Assembly: GCA_942159475.1 (NCBI GenBank)
Contig: OW804094.1
Coordinates: forward strand, 53,440,966-53,504,965
Length of the DNA: 64,000 nucleotides
Direction of reading: 5' to 3'
Source: Sthenelais limicola
Lineage: Eukaryota; Annelida; Polychaeta; Phyllodocida; Sigalionidae
In this document: in pieces, positions 48,816 to 60,484 of the stretch
Layout: every line of letters begins with the position of its first letter
Position numbering within the stretch: position 1 is the first letter of the stretch
The notes under the pieces: generated by a model
The model's input: the letters and a program-made list of their open reading frames with translations, nothing else
Databases searched by the model: none
Told to the model about the DNA's origin: nothing
Made by a program: the position numbers and the translations under genes

Positions 48816-51800
48816 CTGGAAAGATAGAAAATTCAAAAAATCTTTAACAATAAATTGGTAACAAAACGTTTTTAACTTAATTAAAATCAATCAATTGCTA
48901 TATGTTTAAGTTAATTGAAATCAATTAATTTTTGCAACGGGTTTGAATTTTCTTATGTAAACATTTTATGGTAGTGAAATAGGGTAAATTCCTTATCAAC
49001 AACTTGATAATCTAGATCTTTATTATCACAGTAAGTTACTAAATCATTCACTGGTAGTATGACAGAATAATGTTTCCACGCCCTCTCGTTAGTCACACTA
49101 AATAATTCAAAGGATTGTTCAATGATATAAGATGATGCTAATTCCCTAGACTCGGAATAACTTCTTGGGCGTGTCCACAATCAGTATCATCTAGGCCATA
49201 TGCCCCTAGGCACGAGCTGTGTTGACAAGATTAATTATTTCTTTAATTCGCCCTCTTGCACAGAAACAAAGCAGCCAACGCGTATGTAACAAAGGTTTTG
49301 ATTGGCCCAATCACTAGGAAACGCTACCTGCCGTCGTGAGGTAGAACCATGACACATCTCTCATCACGTTACGCCCTCTTTCGTTGTCTCGGGTTACAAA
49401 CAAGATTATTTATTCACAACTGTCTTCTCTGGGCATTCTTCGTTCGAATTTGATTAATCAAACATATTTCTCATTCAACATAAAACCAACGTCTTGATAT
49501 ATACTACCACAGTTTTTAACAACTTAAATATGAGCGACTAAACGAATATCTGTATTGATTGATTACATATTGCCATAAGGAGGTTTTCCCAGGTAGTAGT
49601 ATATGGAAATGACACTTAATTCCAGAGATGACTTTAAGTGAAGGTTGCTTTTAGCTACGAAACCGATGCTTATTTGTATAGACTACATTATCTATATATT
49701 CATCAAACTTATTAAAGTGACATTTTTGTCGCATCAAAATATGTGTAGAATATGTGTATAGATATATTATGAAAAGTAAACTACTAGATGTATCATATAT
49801 TCCCAGCATTGCAGAAATTTGATTGTGAAAGCATAGGATCATCCCCAAGTCCCATGCGGGGGACCTCATCCTTATTTGAACCCAATATCATGGGGCTAAA
49901 TGTCATGATGTTGAGCCAGAGTCGGAATGTAATGCACCCTCCACTACTAGCCGACCCAATTTTCACATAGGCAATACTTTCCTCAGTCAACTCGGTACAT
50001 CTTCTCCATCAGCATGAACACTTAAGGCATGCAGATACTGGCAAGCTTCGTTATTGCGGACGGCTGTGGGTGCTTGTGTTTTTGTAATGTCTTCAAACAG
50101 AGCATCATCATAAGTATTACTTTTATTAACAGCAATACTCTTATCACAAATGTTATCCGCAGCGAATAATGCAATCTCCCTAGGATGTGACAATTAAAAT
50201 GGCCTAATTAAGGATCGCTTTGGCGTCTCGCTCGCTCGGCCTCTGATCTAAGCCCCTTTCCTTTACAACCCTTGAACCTGTCTCTTTTTTTACAGTGACT
50301 GCCTCGGACGCGCGTGTAATAATAATCACAAAACAAAAGAGAAAAGCCTCAAATCGGGACTGTGAAACTGGAGGAGACCTAAGCGTTGCATGTGATGAAA
50401 AATACATGTATATCAGTTGGTTGCATGCGGCTGGCATGAAAGCAATGGGTGGCTTGACTTGCTGGCGGCAACTGTCTATGGAACTACATGACAAAGAGGT
50501 ATGCCTCCCCCACCCCCTTAAACGCCCCCTCCCACCCAACCCCTCCTTCCATAACCCACCTCTTCTTTTGTCATCTACAATCCTCATCGTCTTATTTCAA
50601 GTCATTCGACAAAACCCATTTAAAGAGGGGGAACACCTCCATTCTGGGGTTTGCCAAATTTTAATTAAACCGAGACAAACCTTGATGGAAATGACAAACT
50701 AGGTAAGGCGCGATTGTTGTATTGTGGTGAAGGCAGTGTCATCTAATGCAAATAATTGCTTCGCTATTTCCAAGGCATGTACACAGTGTTATGTCAGTAT
50801 TAAACATTTATTAAAGGCCATTTCAATTATTAAATCAATACGCGAGCAAATATGAAGCTGTGGATTTCACATGCTTCAATATATACTACGGTATCAATTT
50901 TTGAAAATTTAGTCACATACCGCGAACATGTGATTGATAAAAAATAGATGGGATGTAGTAAAAAGATAAAATATTAAACGCCCTTTGGGGAAGATGGTAA
51001 TCATATTGCCTGAAAAGACGCCGGAGAAAAAGTGTCCGGTTTTTGATCGAGTTGAATCGTGTGACATATAAGGTATAAAAATTTAATCCAATAAGGCGAT
51101 GGCAGAGGATGAGAAAGAAACGCTTAGATAGACAGGGACGAGGCGAGAAAGGAGATCCATATACACCAGTGATCAATGACTTCTCATAACAGGCAATGAT
51201 CACAAAACTGGGAAACAAAAATTCTCCGAGAACTCTTGCTGTAGAAAAATTTAGTCGATGTTTGCCTTTGGGAAAACATGCAAGTCTTCATCACTTATAT
51301 GATAGCACTGCGTTAAGTCTCGCATCTATCTGATATATGTAATAGATAAATGAATATAACCATAAACAATATGTTAAAAAACGCATCCTTCCAGCTAGGT
51401 TCCTACTAATGCTTTTTATGAATCTATATTTTTTAAAGTTCTGTATGGAAGTTTCGTTGCATTAAGAACGCAGGTTGAAACGATCTCCCTATGACTGATC
51501 GAACCCACTCGAGGTGACTCAGTCAGGCGTGTGTTCTTCACCTGTATTATCTGCTTTCACTTTTCATCTGCCAAGTATTATTGGTATATGATTGTTCCCT
51601 GACACCACCGACTTTATATCAGAAGATCTTATCACACAGAAAGAAACTCGTCCCATATGATAAGGGCATATCGCTTCCAGATTATACTATTGAAGCAAGG
51701 GGTGCCGCGTGAGAGATAGGCGAGATATTTAATCTGGACCAGGCTTTGGGTCCGATCGTAGTAATGGGGGACGGTTGGATCCTCGCGGTGCTATGGTTAT

Positions 51801-52501
51801 GGGGGGTTGTCATACTCGTAGGAGGTAAGTATAGCAACACACCCATGGAATAACTTCAGGCTGAGAAACATGACCCGGTGTGTATTGTAAAGCCTGTGGC
51901 TTCTAACTCAATGATACCAAGCCTAGCCTTGCTTACGTTTACCTTCTAGCCTTGCTTACGTTTACCTTCACTTTCTTTGATATCACGAGGTGTATGTGGA
52001 ATTATTAAAGCACCAGTTGTTTCAATATATTATAGGTCTATATTGAGGATATACCTATATAGTTAGAGCAGTACATAGTGCTACGGCTAAAGAAGAGTCA
52101 GAGTTATGAATTATTAAATATGTTAGAACTGCACTTCGGGATGGAAGGAATCTACGACATGGACCTATACATGCACTATCAAGATTAAACCAAATAGACG
52201 TCGGCATTGTTCGGGCAATAGAAAAGAAATTAAAAATGATCCCTTCCAACGTCATATGATATCTCCATTGCGAAGAATATAGAACAATCAGGTCAGTGAT
52301 CTAGGTTCATAGTATTCGCTCCCATTCAAGAGCAAAGTATTATGTTTTAAAGAAGGGAAAGGGATTTGGGAGTGTGCACCTAAGGCGACGTCATATTTTA
52401 ACGCCCCCATATTATGCATTTCGACAGCCAGAAATTAAGTACTTATGTCGACACTTGGTAAAACTTCAGATTGTGATATTGTATATAATGCGATAACTTA
52501 C
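48816..52501 (-). other. eya intron (3.7 kb)
   Basis: GT-AG intron. Contents seen: an AT-rich patch with two related AATTGAAATCAATT-like segments (48880-48930), two convergent CCAAT boxes (49299-49313), a C-rich stretch (50505-50560) and a 23-bp tandem duplication (51924-51969). Open frames of 127-135 codons at 50204-50702 lie on both strands of the same DNA and match nothing I know. Confidence 0.8.
51924..51969. repeat. 23-bp perfect tandem duplication
   Basis: Two adjacent identical copies of a 23-bp unit beginning TAGCCTTGCTTACGTTTACC (51924-51946 and 51947-51969). The absence of mismatches implies a recent origin. Confidence 0.96.
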
Positions 52502-52848
52502 CATCGGTCATAGGATATGTCTGTTGTAGGACTCCGTAAGGACTTTGACTTTGAGTGTAGAAACCAGCATTCTGCATGCCGAACGAGGAGGCGTTCTGTC
52601 CGCCGAGGGCCGAGTACGCCATGCTGCTGTTAGGTTGGTCAGCTCCGCCCGTGCCTCCGCTGCCTCCTCCCGATCCCCCGCCGCTACCGCCCGTGCCTCC
52701 GGTGACGGTCGTGGTCGTACCACTGGCGGTTGTGTGGCTGACGGAACCGGCGCTACTGCTCCCGCTCCCGCTTTCCGCACCTTGGATGCTGTTGCTCACA
52801 GCCGGTAGCAGCGACCCGAAGGACGGCCGCGGCGACCCGCTGGAATCA
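52502..52848 (-). CDS. eya: eya exon, Gly/Ser/Thr-rich transactivation segment
   Basis: This is the largest exon (347 nt), from acceptor aatgcag|TGATTCC to donor CCGATG|gtaagt, entering at phase 2 and leaving at phase 1. It encodes about residues 48-163: SDSSGSPRPSFGSLLPAVSN at the start, a low-complexity Ser/Thr stretch with TTTTV, a Gly/Ser/Thr run with GGGSGGGSGG, then a conserved-looking SSMAYSALGGQNASSFGMQN and FYTQSQSPYGVLQQTYPMTD. The first in-frame methionine of the assembled protein lies here (MAYSALGG). The exon is markedly GC- and CpG-richer than the flanking introns. That fits a Gly/Ala/Ser-rich coding segment, and the Gly codons may vary in number between individuals. Confidence 0.93.
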
Positions 52849-54808
52849 CTGCATTGAAGAACAAAATAAAAGCGAGATCAATATTTAGGAAAACAATAGA
52901 ATGGGGGCTCGATGTTAATGCAAAGGGGAAACGATTTCATACATGGGTGCGTTAGAAAACCCAGTCAGTAATGCATCCAATTAATGCTAGTATTTTTTTT
53001 CCGGCTCCGTGACTACTCGTAGGCTACTCCCTAACATTTCAGCATGCATAATGGAATAAGTCAATGGCATGTGTTGAATGTGGCTCAGCGTTTCGAGGGT
53101 TTCATACACCTTTAACATTCATACATGCGATGAATATCCTTGAAATCATAGAAGAATGGTGGCGACAATGTAGACACAAAAATAGGGACATTTTTAGGAC
53201 TAACTTTGTCAATGAGGTCTAAAAATGAGAAAATCAGTATACTCCCCGAATCCCCAATTTGTGCATATAGATCTATACACCCTCCTAAGTGGCCATATAT
53301 TATCATACCTGCTTATGCTAGTTATAGGCCTACTGCATTTAATAGCTGGAATTTTAAATGAACAGTAAAAGTGAAGAAAAGACAGATATTACTCGAAGTA
53401 TATCGTATCAACTCAATTACATCGGGGAAAAAAATCCAATTTAACTTTTTCCATTTTCATCATGTCACAGAATTGTGGGTGGCTTTGACGAGCCCAACGA
53501 TCAAAGGAGATATTTTGCTATAAATAATTGCCCTATTATACTAGCCAGAGCATGGATTCATTGAAAACAAGTATTTAAAAGCCCAGCCTATATGTTAAAT
53601 GGCTTCTGAATTCAATCGATTCCTCAATAATATTATTTGTCAGTACTTCAGAATAGGCCAAACGTTTAAGGAAAAATAATTCTAACAATTCGCAGTGAAA
53701 AGGGGAGCTGATTGAAACTCTAACCTTAATGTATAGCTAACTAAATATAAGGCTATGTCCACCAATGCCAATTGCCCAAATATTAACACAGACGTTAGAA
53801 ATAATCTTTAAATGCGATACCACCCTAGGGAACACACTTAGAAGATCTGGCTGTATTTTCGCAATATAAAAATATCATGGCGGAAATCTATTATTTGCCT
53901 GGGGATTTTTTCTTTGAATAATCTTGGCTCCAACAGGTCTGGGCGATAATGCGTGGTAGTATCCATAGAAAGTAGTGCTGGAGAGCTTGATGTGTTGGCA
54001 TCTCGCACTAAAGCATGTCTATTCTATACTCTCCTTTGTCTCTTTGTCTCTTCTAAATGCTACCGCCGCCGATACATGATATTTCTTTACTGACATCTTT
54101 TGCATACACAAAGGCCGCTTCTCAAAAGCTTCATATTTATTCACACTGCCCCGGTCCCACTGGCCTGTTCCTGTTTTCCCTACCGTTTCTGGACACCATG
54201 GTAAAAACTTGCCCACCCCTTCTGCCTCATACCGACGGCTCCCCTTTCCGACGTTCTTGACCTCCTTTGTCGCCTCAAACTTTGGCGAATACGACAAAGT
54301 TTACCGATGCTCGTTTGCAGAGCACTTTTTTCATAGCGATGTCATAGTAGGAATCGGTAAAGTTTCAGTTGGAGGGGGACACAGACAGTTTAGAAATGGG
54401 GGATGAATTCAGTTTGGAATTGGAAGTGTTGTGGTTGGAGTAGTTATGGGTTGCATACTATGGATGACTACACAACTACTAGTCACCCTTCTTGTAGATT
54501 GGTATTAAGTCCTAAACCCCCTCTTATGACGCCATTCCTTCAAGGTAGATCCAGGGGAATTATATCAAGTTAAGTGCACTTGAGTCAAACCCAGCGAATA
54601 CAACTAACTATCAAATGAACTAGATCGTAATACAAAATGACTATAGATAAACCGAAATACTAAAACGTAAAGCTAAGCTGTCAACGTATGTATGATGGGC
54701 AGCTGTAGGTGTAAGAACAATGATATCAAAGCCAAAATCTCTCTTAGCAGCTATCTCAGTGTAAAATATATTTACTCTGAGGTAGCATAACAAATGTCTA
54801 TCTACGAT

Positions 54809-54858
54809 GTCGTAGACTTTTTTTCTACGACAACGATGTCATTTTACGACTCGTAAAA
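54809..54858. repeat. Two adjacent hairpins built on TCGTA/TACGA
   Basis: GTCGTAGA (54809-54816) pairs with TCTACGAC (54824-54831) across a 7-base loop. TTTTACGA (54842-54849) pairs with TCGTAAAA (54851-54858) across a single base. Both stems are perfect and use the same TACGA core. Confidence 0.92.
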
Positions 54859-55284
54859 ATAAACTACAGTTGCATTGCACAATAATGAATCGTAAACTGA
54901 AGGATTCCTCGTGGCTTCTAGAATGACATTAAAGGACAATTTAAAGGTAGAGAGCCATTAAAATGCCGAAATCGTGCGCGGGTGAACATCGTCCATGGTG
55001 TAATTTATCATAATCTTAAAAATCTGACTTTCATTTCATTCAAGAAAAAGCTAGAAAATGACCAAACCTATTTTGAAGTACACAACATAATTTAATGTGT
55101 AATGTATCAAATTCATAAATAGTATCTAACATTGAATACTGTAATATTTGGTTAGATAGATGTGACTTTTTTTTTCATTATTGAAGATTATTTGTAGAGG
55201 GGTAAATGTTAGTGTCTGTGTATCGCAGAGCATGTTTGGTATGCAAGGCACAATATTCATGCAGTGAATATGACTTCGTCAATT

Positions 55285-55309
55285 CCCCCCCCCCCCCCCC
55301 AAAAAAAAA
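55285..55309 (+). repeat. Poly-C/poly-A junction (C16 A9)
   Basis: Sixteen C followed immediately by nine A. This is a simple homopolymer pair whose length should be treated as approximate. Confidence 0.95.
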
Positions 55310-55832
55310 GATGTATGTCGATATTTTTTCAATGAAATGAATGACCATAATCATAAGTATTCAGATTTGATTTTTAGACTCCATTACGATTATTTATAAT
55401 AGGAAATAATCGAAAAAATTTCACATGTCAATATTGACGCGTCATAGAAAATCCATCAAGGATGCCAAGAGACCTAGAGGATGTCGTCAAATGTTATGCA
55501 GTGCAGACATCACAGAATAAATCCAAGAGCTCGCAGATTTTTATGCAACGGGGGCATTTATCTCCGTTTGACAGAATTAATCATATATCAACTTTAGTAT
55601 AGAAACCATTGTTCCTAAATCACTCTTCAAATCACTCCCTTCGGCGTTTAAATAAGTCGAATTTTAATTGTATACAACGCTTACAGTGTTTGCTTTGCAT
55701 GTCATGGGGCAGATCCAGGTCACGAAGTATTTATGCGACCTTCTGTTAGCCTTTAAAACTTTGCAAAAGATCAAGAAAACCACAAGATAAGAAACAGAAC
55801 CAATTTCAAGGATTAAGGTGCGATTCACTCAC

Positions 55833-55896
55833 CTGTTGAAATAAGCAGCTGAATATTGAGGACTTTGATAACTATTGGGCGTCTTACTTGGGTCAC
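55833..55896 (-). CDS. eya: eya exon, Tyr/Ser-rich N-terminal segment
   Basis: The acceptor is tttctttcag|GTGACCC, with a good pyrimidine tract, and the donor is AACAG|gtgagt. The 64-nt exon enters at phase 1 and leaves at phase 2, encoding GDPSKTPNSYQSPQYSAAYF and the following Asn. Spaced Tyr residues among Ser/Pro/Gln are characteristic of the weakly conserved Eya transactivation region. Its phase fits only with the 52.5-kb exon downstream, so these two would be kept or skipped together. Confidence 0.88.
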
Positions 55897-56604
55897 CTGA
55901 AAGAAAATAGAAAATAGATGCTTCAGTGAAACAGAACAGAATTTACCGAGTAGATGTTTATCTCTTTTCGATTATTATAACCATAAACAGCAATGAACGA
56001 CACGGACAAGGACGCCCAAGTGTATACAAACTTGGTGCAAATGGAGTGAATTCAATGAAGTGAATGTATGTCTTTAGTGATAAATTGGTGATACTTCAAT
56101 AGGGGCGAATCTCTACCATCGCCTCTCATTTGTCAAAAGTTTCCACGTTTATCTCAATACACCCACTCTTTAAAACACACGCATGCATGAACAAACCTAC
56201 CGCGTTAAATTCACATTTATCGCATCAGCGAGCATCATGTGAGATTAATTCACTCTCTTTTCAGTATAGCTTAAGAAAATGGTTGAGGAGGGGTCAAAAT
56301 GCAATAGCTATTCGGGGGCGTGTGGAGCCTTCTAAACCTTATGGGTCAAGGCAATGATTTGCCTGTGTCACTCAGAGATTTCTCGTGGTAACATTCTCAT
56401 TCAATGAACAATATTTCACGCTTGTCCTTTTGGTTAGACCGGGTCCTGGATATACAATCAATGCGACTAAATGGCGCATATAAAATGTGTATAGGATCTG
56501 GGATACTGCAGCAAGATAACAAATCTGACCCCATTTTGTTGAGGCAAAAGCTCGAGGAAAATATAAAGAAGGAAATTACTGTAGTTTGCTGTAAACAATG
56601 TACT

Positions 56605-56612
56605 GTATACAT

Positions 56613-56644
<32 letters not shown>
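56605..56644 (+). repeat. (CATA)/(CA)n compound microsatellite
   Basis: CATA units grade into eleven AC units (56623-56644). It is a simple repeat only. Open frames with Cys-Val repeats across it are artefacts of the repeat. Confidence 0.95.
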
Positions 56645-57084
56645 TGATGCACTTTCATTTTCTGTTGGTAAGGTATGGATGATTTAACCTCCCTAAGCTT
56701 ACATGCTAGAGCACGAGTATATTGCAGGCGAGAGTGGCCTTGGTTTATTCCAACCCATGCTGGTAGTGTAGCGTTTGGGAGATGGGGAATGTACGAAACG
56801 TGTGGAGAGGCCCCGGAGAGATGGACTGGAGGAAGATGGTGTGAGTAGGGAGGAGCAGACAGGGGCAGATCGTCATGGACGTTCTATCTGATACTAGTAA
56901 ATGGGGGTGAATGTGAGGGGTCAATCTTGGACGAGTAGCTCCTGAGTCTGGAAACCTGGAAGGCATTGCTCCGGCTAAATAGTATTTCGCAAGGTTTATC
57001 TCACCTAAATACTTGTCTGTCACCCTCTTGATGCTCACGCAGAAATTGCATAGGAATTTCTCAATTAGGTAAAGCGCAACTGGG

Positions 57085-57122
57085 ATACATACATACATAC
57101 ATACATACATAAATAAATACAT
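57085..57122 (+). repeat. (CATA)n microsatellite
   Basis: About six CATA units followed by AAATAAATACATA. The minus-strand Tyr/Met-rich frame that begins in it is not a gene. Confidence 0.95.
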
Positions 57123-59444
57123 ATTGAAATTACACCTTGCTAGCTCTTTAATCCTAAAGGGTTATGAGATAAATCTGAGAATAGAAAAGGCAATACACTA
57201 TTGAGCCTGGTGACCTTTTATCCATTTGGATTGATAGATTATCTATTAGATCACTGCACACAGCAAAGGGATTGTATCAGTTCGGTTGAAATTACTCCTG
57301 TCATGCTGTGAATGTGTGTAAACTATGCTCTTATTGCCAATTATCGGTCATTACCATCATCCATCCCCGCATGCAATTTTTGCCATAGTATTTTATAGGC
57401 GGTTTACTCGGGGGAAAGAAGTCTCTCACACATGATTACACACAAACAAAAGATAAAAACAAATGGCATGTTCGATTTGACTAACTATTTCCCTTAAAAC
57501 ATCCAACATTTATTCATCTCCATGATTCTAACAATTCAGCGCCCCTCATACGGTTTTTTTCCAATGCAGATGATCTCGGCACAAAATTGTGCCCGTAAAA
57601 AGTGCAAAAAAGGAACAAATGTGATTGGATTAAAGGAGCGCCTGAACATAAGAAAAAGCTCCGGGATCAAAGATTATGGAGCGCATGGAGGGAAAAAAGT
57701 GAATTCATCGCTTCATTGGGTGGTTCACTTGTAATCTTGAGTGAAGTTACTGATGGTGATTTTGTGCTCAAGAGATGATAGATGTTGTGTGGACCCAGGC
57801 CCCACCCTAGTCTTCAATCCAACACCCAATGGCAATGAGCCATGAATAGAGTTAAAAGTACTGGCTTTGGGCGAAGGCCAAAATCTAGGGTTCAAAAATA
57901 AGCTTCTATCCTTGAACCTATACCTTTGTCTGACTTTGACAAGGGGAGAGTGTCTTTGATGACACAACAATCCAATTATGCCGGCCCAAATGAGCTTGAT
58001 TGAACTGTTATTGACAATAATTTAAAGGGTAATTCCTTTTCTTTCGTATTCATCCTTTCATGTATGTAGTGTCTGGATTTATTGTGTTTTACCATTTCTA
58101 GAATAGATGGTTACAATATAATGGGGCTTCATCCTTCTCATATTAACGCCATTCCAAGGCGCAGCAGTATAGCACATGGTCCGCCTGTGGAGGGGAATGA
58201 TATTGCTTGTTAGAGCCTTGTAATGGGGACCAGAGGTCAGTTCTGGGCACTCAGCCAACGTTCCATAGCAAGTTCCTTAGCAAGTCCGAGCTGTGCCTTG
58301 ATCTAGCCTGTCTTACTCTATTTCCATCGACCTCCTAACATCAGAACGCTGGCAGCAAAAAGAAAAAGAGCCAAGGGATGCCGTATTGTCCACCATTAGT
58401 TATACGGTCACTCTCCTTTCCGGTCTATCACGCACGCGCTCTGACCAGCAACGTGCGCAACGCCCTCTCGTGAGAGCTAATGAAGTGACTAATGAAGCGA
58501 TGAGTTGTGTTGGTTTTTGGCGACGAGGCGATGAGGCGAGCATCGCATGTGGCAAAGGGCCCGCCCACTCACTCCGCCTGACGCCCGGTGTCGCCGAATA
58601 AATGCTCTCCAGTGATTGTTCCCTGCATCACCCCGACCCCTCAACCCCCTCCCTCATGTACAGCTCGACCCTCCAGGCAAGGTTCTGGAATCCCTTTTCC
58701 TTGACCCACTGCCCATAAGTTGAGCAGTTTTGACTGGGGGAAACCCCCAGTGATAACTAAAAGTGGTTATAACTATAAAAAAACAACTGATCATTTATTA
58801 AGGAGGTTGGAAAGAGTAATATCGGCGTTGCATATGATATATAAGAGTAGGTGAGTCCTTTTCATTACGTTCAACGATAATCCAATCATGTTCCATATTA
58901 TTATCACTTTGGAGGTGGACCTCGGAAGCAAATGAGTTCTTCCAACCTTTGAGTACTTACCTACTCTTAGTTAAGACCTACACAGAAATGACCAGCTAAG
59001 GACCATTGTATTTTCGCTACAAAACATTATGACCTCAGTGCTACGTTATAGTTTAAAGTGATCTTATACCTTCCCGTAAAGGGTTCCACCAAATCTAATA
59101 TACTGGGGTAGGTAGGTCAATATAGGTCACAATGGGATTAGCCGTCAGTAACAGCGATGAAGGATATAATCCCAACTTCAGGATGTTAAATTCGGTGTTC
59201 GACGCCTACAATCTCGGGATGCAAATCAGTTTAAAGAAATAATTCCCAGCGTTATAATATACAACCCACATACATTTAATGCTAATCAAGGGCGTAAGTA
59301 TACGCAACTAAAGTTCAACACACGTTGGGAGGGATCCTTCCTGTGATCACATCTACTTTGATTAATGATGGTAATTTATATGTTAATACATGAGTGATGC
59401 CCCCTATTCGCTTAGGTTACCAACAAAAATACACTTAATTATTG

Positions 59445-60127
59445 TTCTATATCCACTGCCAGTTCATATCAAATCTAGGACCTGTATAGAGATATAACTA
59501 ACTAAACTCTTCCTATTTTCCACTCATATGACAGGTATATATATAGGAACAGTGTTTAATGAAACTATGTTAAAGGCATTATCATTCAAACCTTTGAGGA
59601 AGAAATCTTTCCTCTGTGGCTAGCACGAGATATAAAGCAACAAGCCTAATGACAAGTCTATCTAAAATGGCCATCTGTCATGCTTGTTGACAATGCATAT
59701 TGGGTCCTGTTTACATAACAAAGGTCGTGACCCCGACATAGGTTTCATCGGAAAATCAAGCTTTAGGGGGAGACAAGGCCACAATAACAGGAACATGGTG
59801 GTATCTCCATATACCAGAAAGGGTATCCAAGGCAAAAAGGAGCATAGCAGCCTTCACTGGCAATATATATGTATAATAGCATGCATACTAATCGGTCGCT
59901 AAACACTGAACTAGTTTCAAATGGAACCAATTGAATTATTTATAAATTATTTTATATATTTTTTCTGAGATTTAGAGGAATTAGAGTGGTGTCCTTGGTC
60001 GGATGAGAGGACACACATATCGTTATATGTATGTACATGTACATATATTATAGCACGGATGCAGGTATATAGTTCATCTATGGTTTTGCATGCATATCTA
60101 TATTATTTTTCTATATCCACTGCCAGT
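59445..60127. repeat. 19-bp dispersed repeat pair
   Basis: TTCTATATCCACTGCCAGT occurs at 59445-59463 and 60109-60127 on the same strand. Flanks share only a few A/T bases upstream, so no longer duplicated element can be outlined. Confidence 0.9.
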
Positions 60128-60406
60128 AATCAAACAGGGATGGGAAGTTTTCTACTCAAGTTTTCAAACGTGGTACAAATGATTCGCTGGTACAAATAAA
60201 CATATTTCTGACACACAGCTATATAAAGATACACTCAAGATGTGTTATGACAAGAGTATAGAGGGGTTCTTCACATTTAAAGGGTGAGCATCGAACCACT
60301 CTATATAGAAAGTATAATATATTAGGTATAGGAATATGGCACAGCAATCGATCAACCCATTCCGCATTCCAAGAATCAGAGATGTATATATCAGTCGTTG
60401 CTATAC

Positions 60407-60484
60407 CTGAGAAGTTGTCCAGGTTTCCAGTGGCCGTGAACGGCGAATCGCCCGAGTTACTATCAGTACCCGGTTCTGTTTTAA
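60407..60484 (-). CDS. eya: eya exon, VKTEP segment of N-terminal region
   Basis: The acceptor is ttccag|TTAAAACAG and the donor is CTCAG|gtatag. The 78-nt exon takes one base from upstream (phase 1) and hands one base on (phase 1), so it can be included or skipped without a frame change. Residues 1-26 read VKTEPGTDSNSGDSPFT then ATGNLDNFS. The VKTEP motif followed by a Ser/Thr/Asn-rich stretch is typical of the N-terminal part of Eya proteins. In the full phase chain it joins the exon at 55896. Confidence 0.85.

Larger units (their letters stand above)
52849..55832 (-). other. eya intron (3.0 kb)
   Basis: GT-AG intron with no recognisable gene. It contains a TACGA/TCGTA hairpin cluster (54809-54858) and a C16-A9 homopolymer junction (55285-55309). 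Confidence 0.82.
55897..60406 (-). other. eya intron (4.5 kb)
   Basis: GT-AG intron between the VKTEP exon and the YQSPQY exon. It holds CA and CATA microsatellites (56605-56644, 57085-57122), a 19-bp repeat pair (59445, 60109) and a 16-bp palindrome TATGTACATGTACATA (60030-60045). No gene recognised. Confidence 0.82.

Noticed and set aside
58804..58980. GGTTGGAA...TTCCAACC and AAGAGTAGGT...ACCTACTCTT inverted segments
   Set aside because: The arms are not nested in the right order to make one hairpin or a pair of terminal repeats; probably coincidence.
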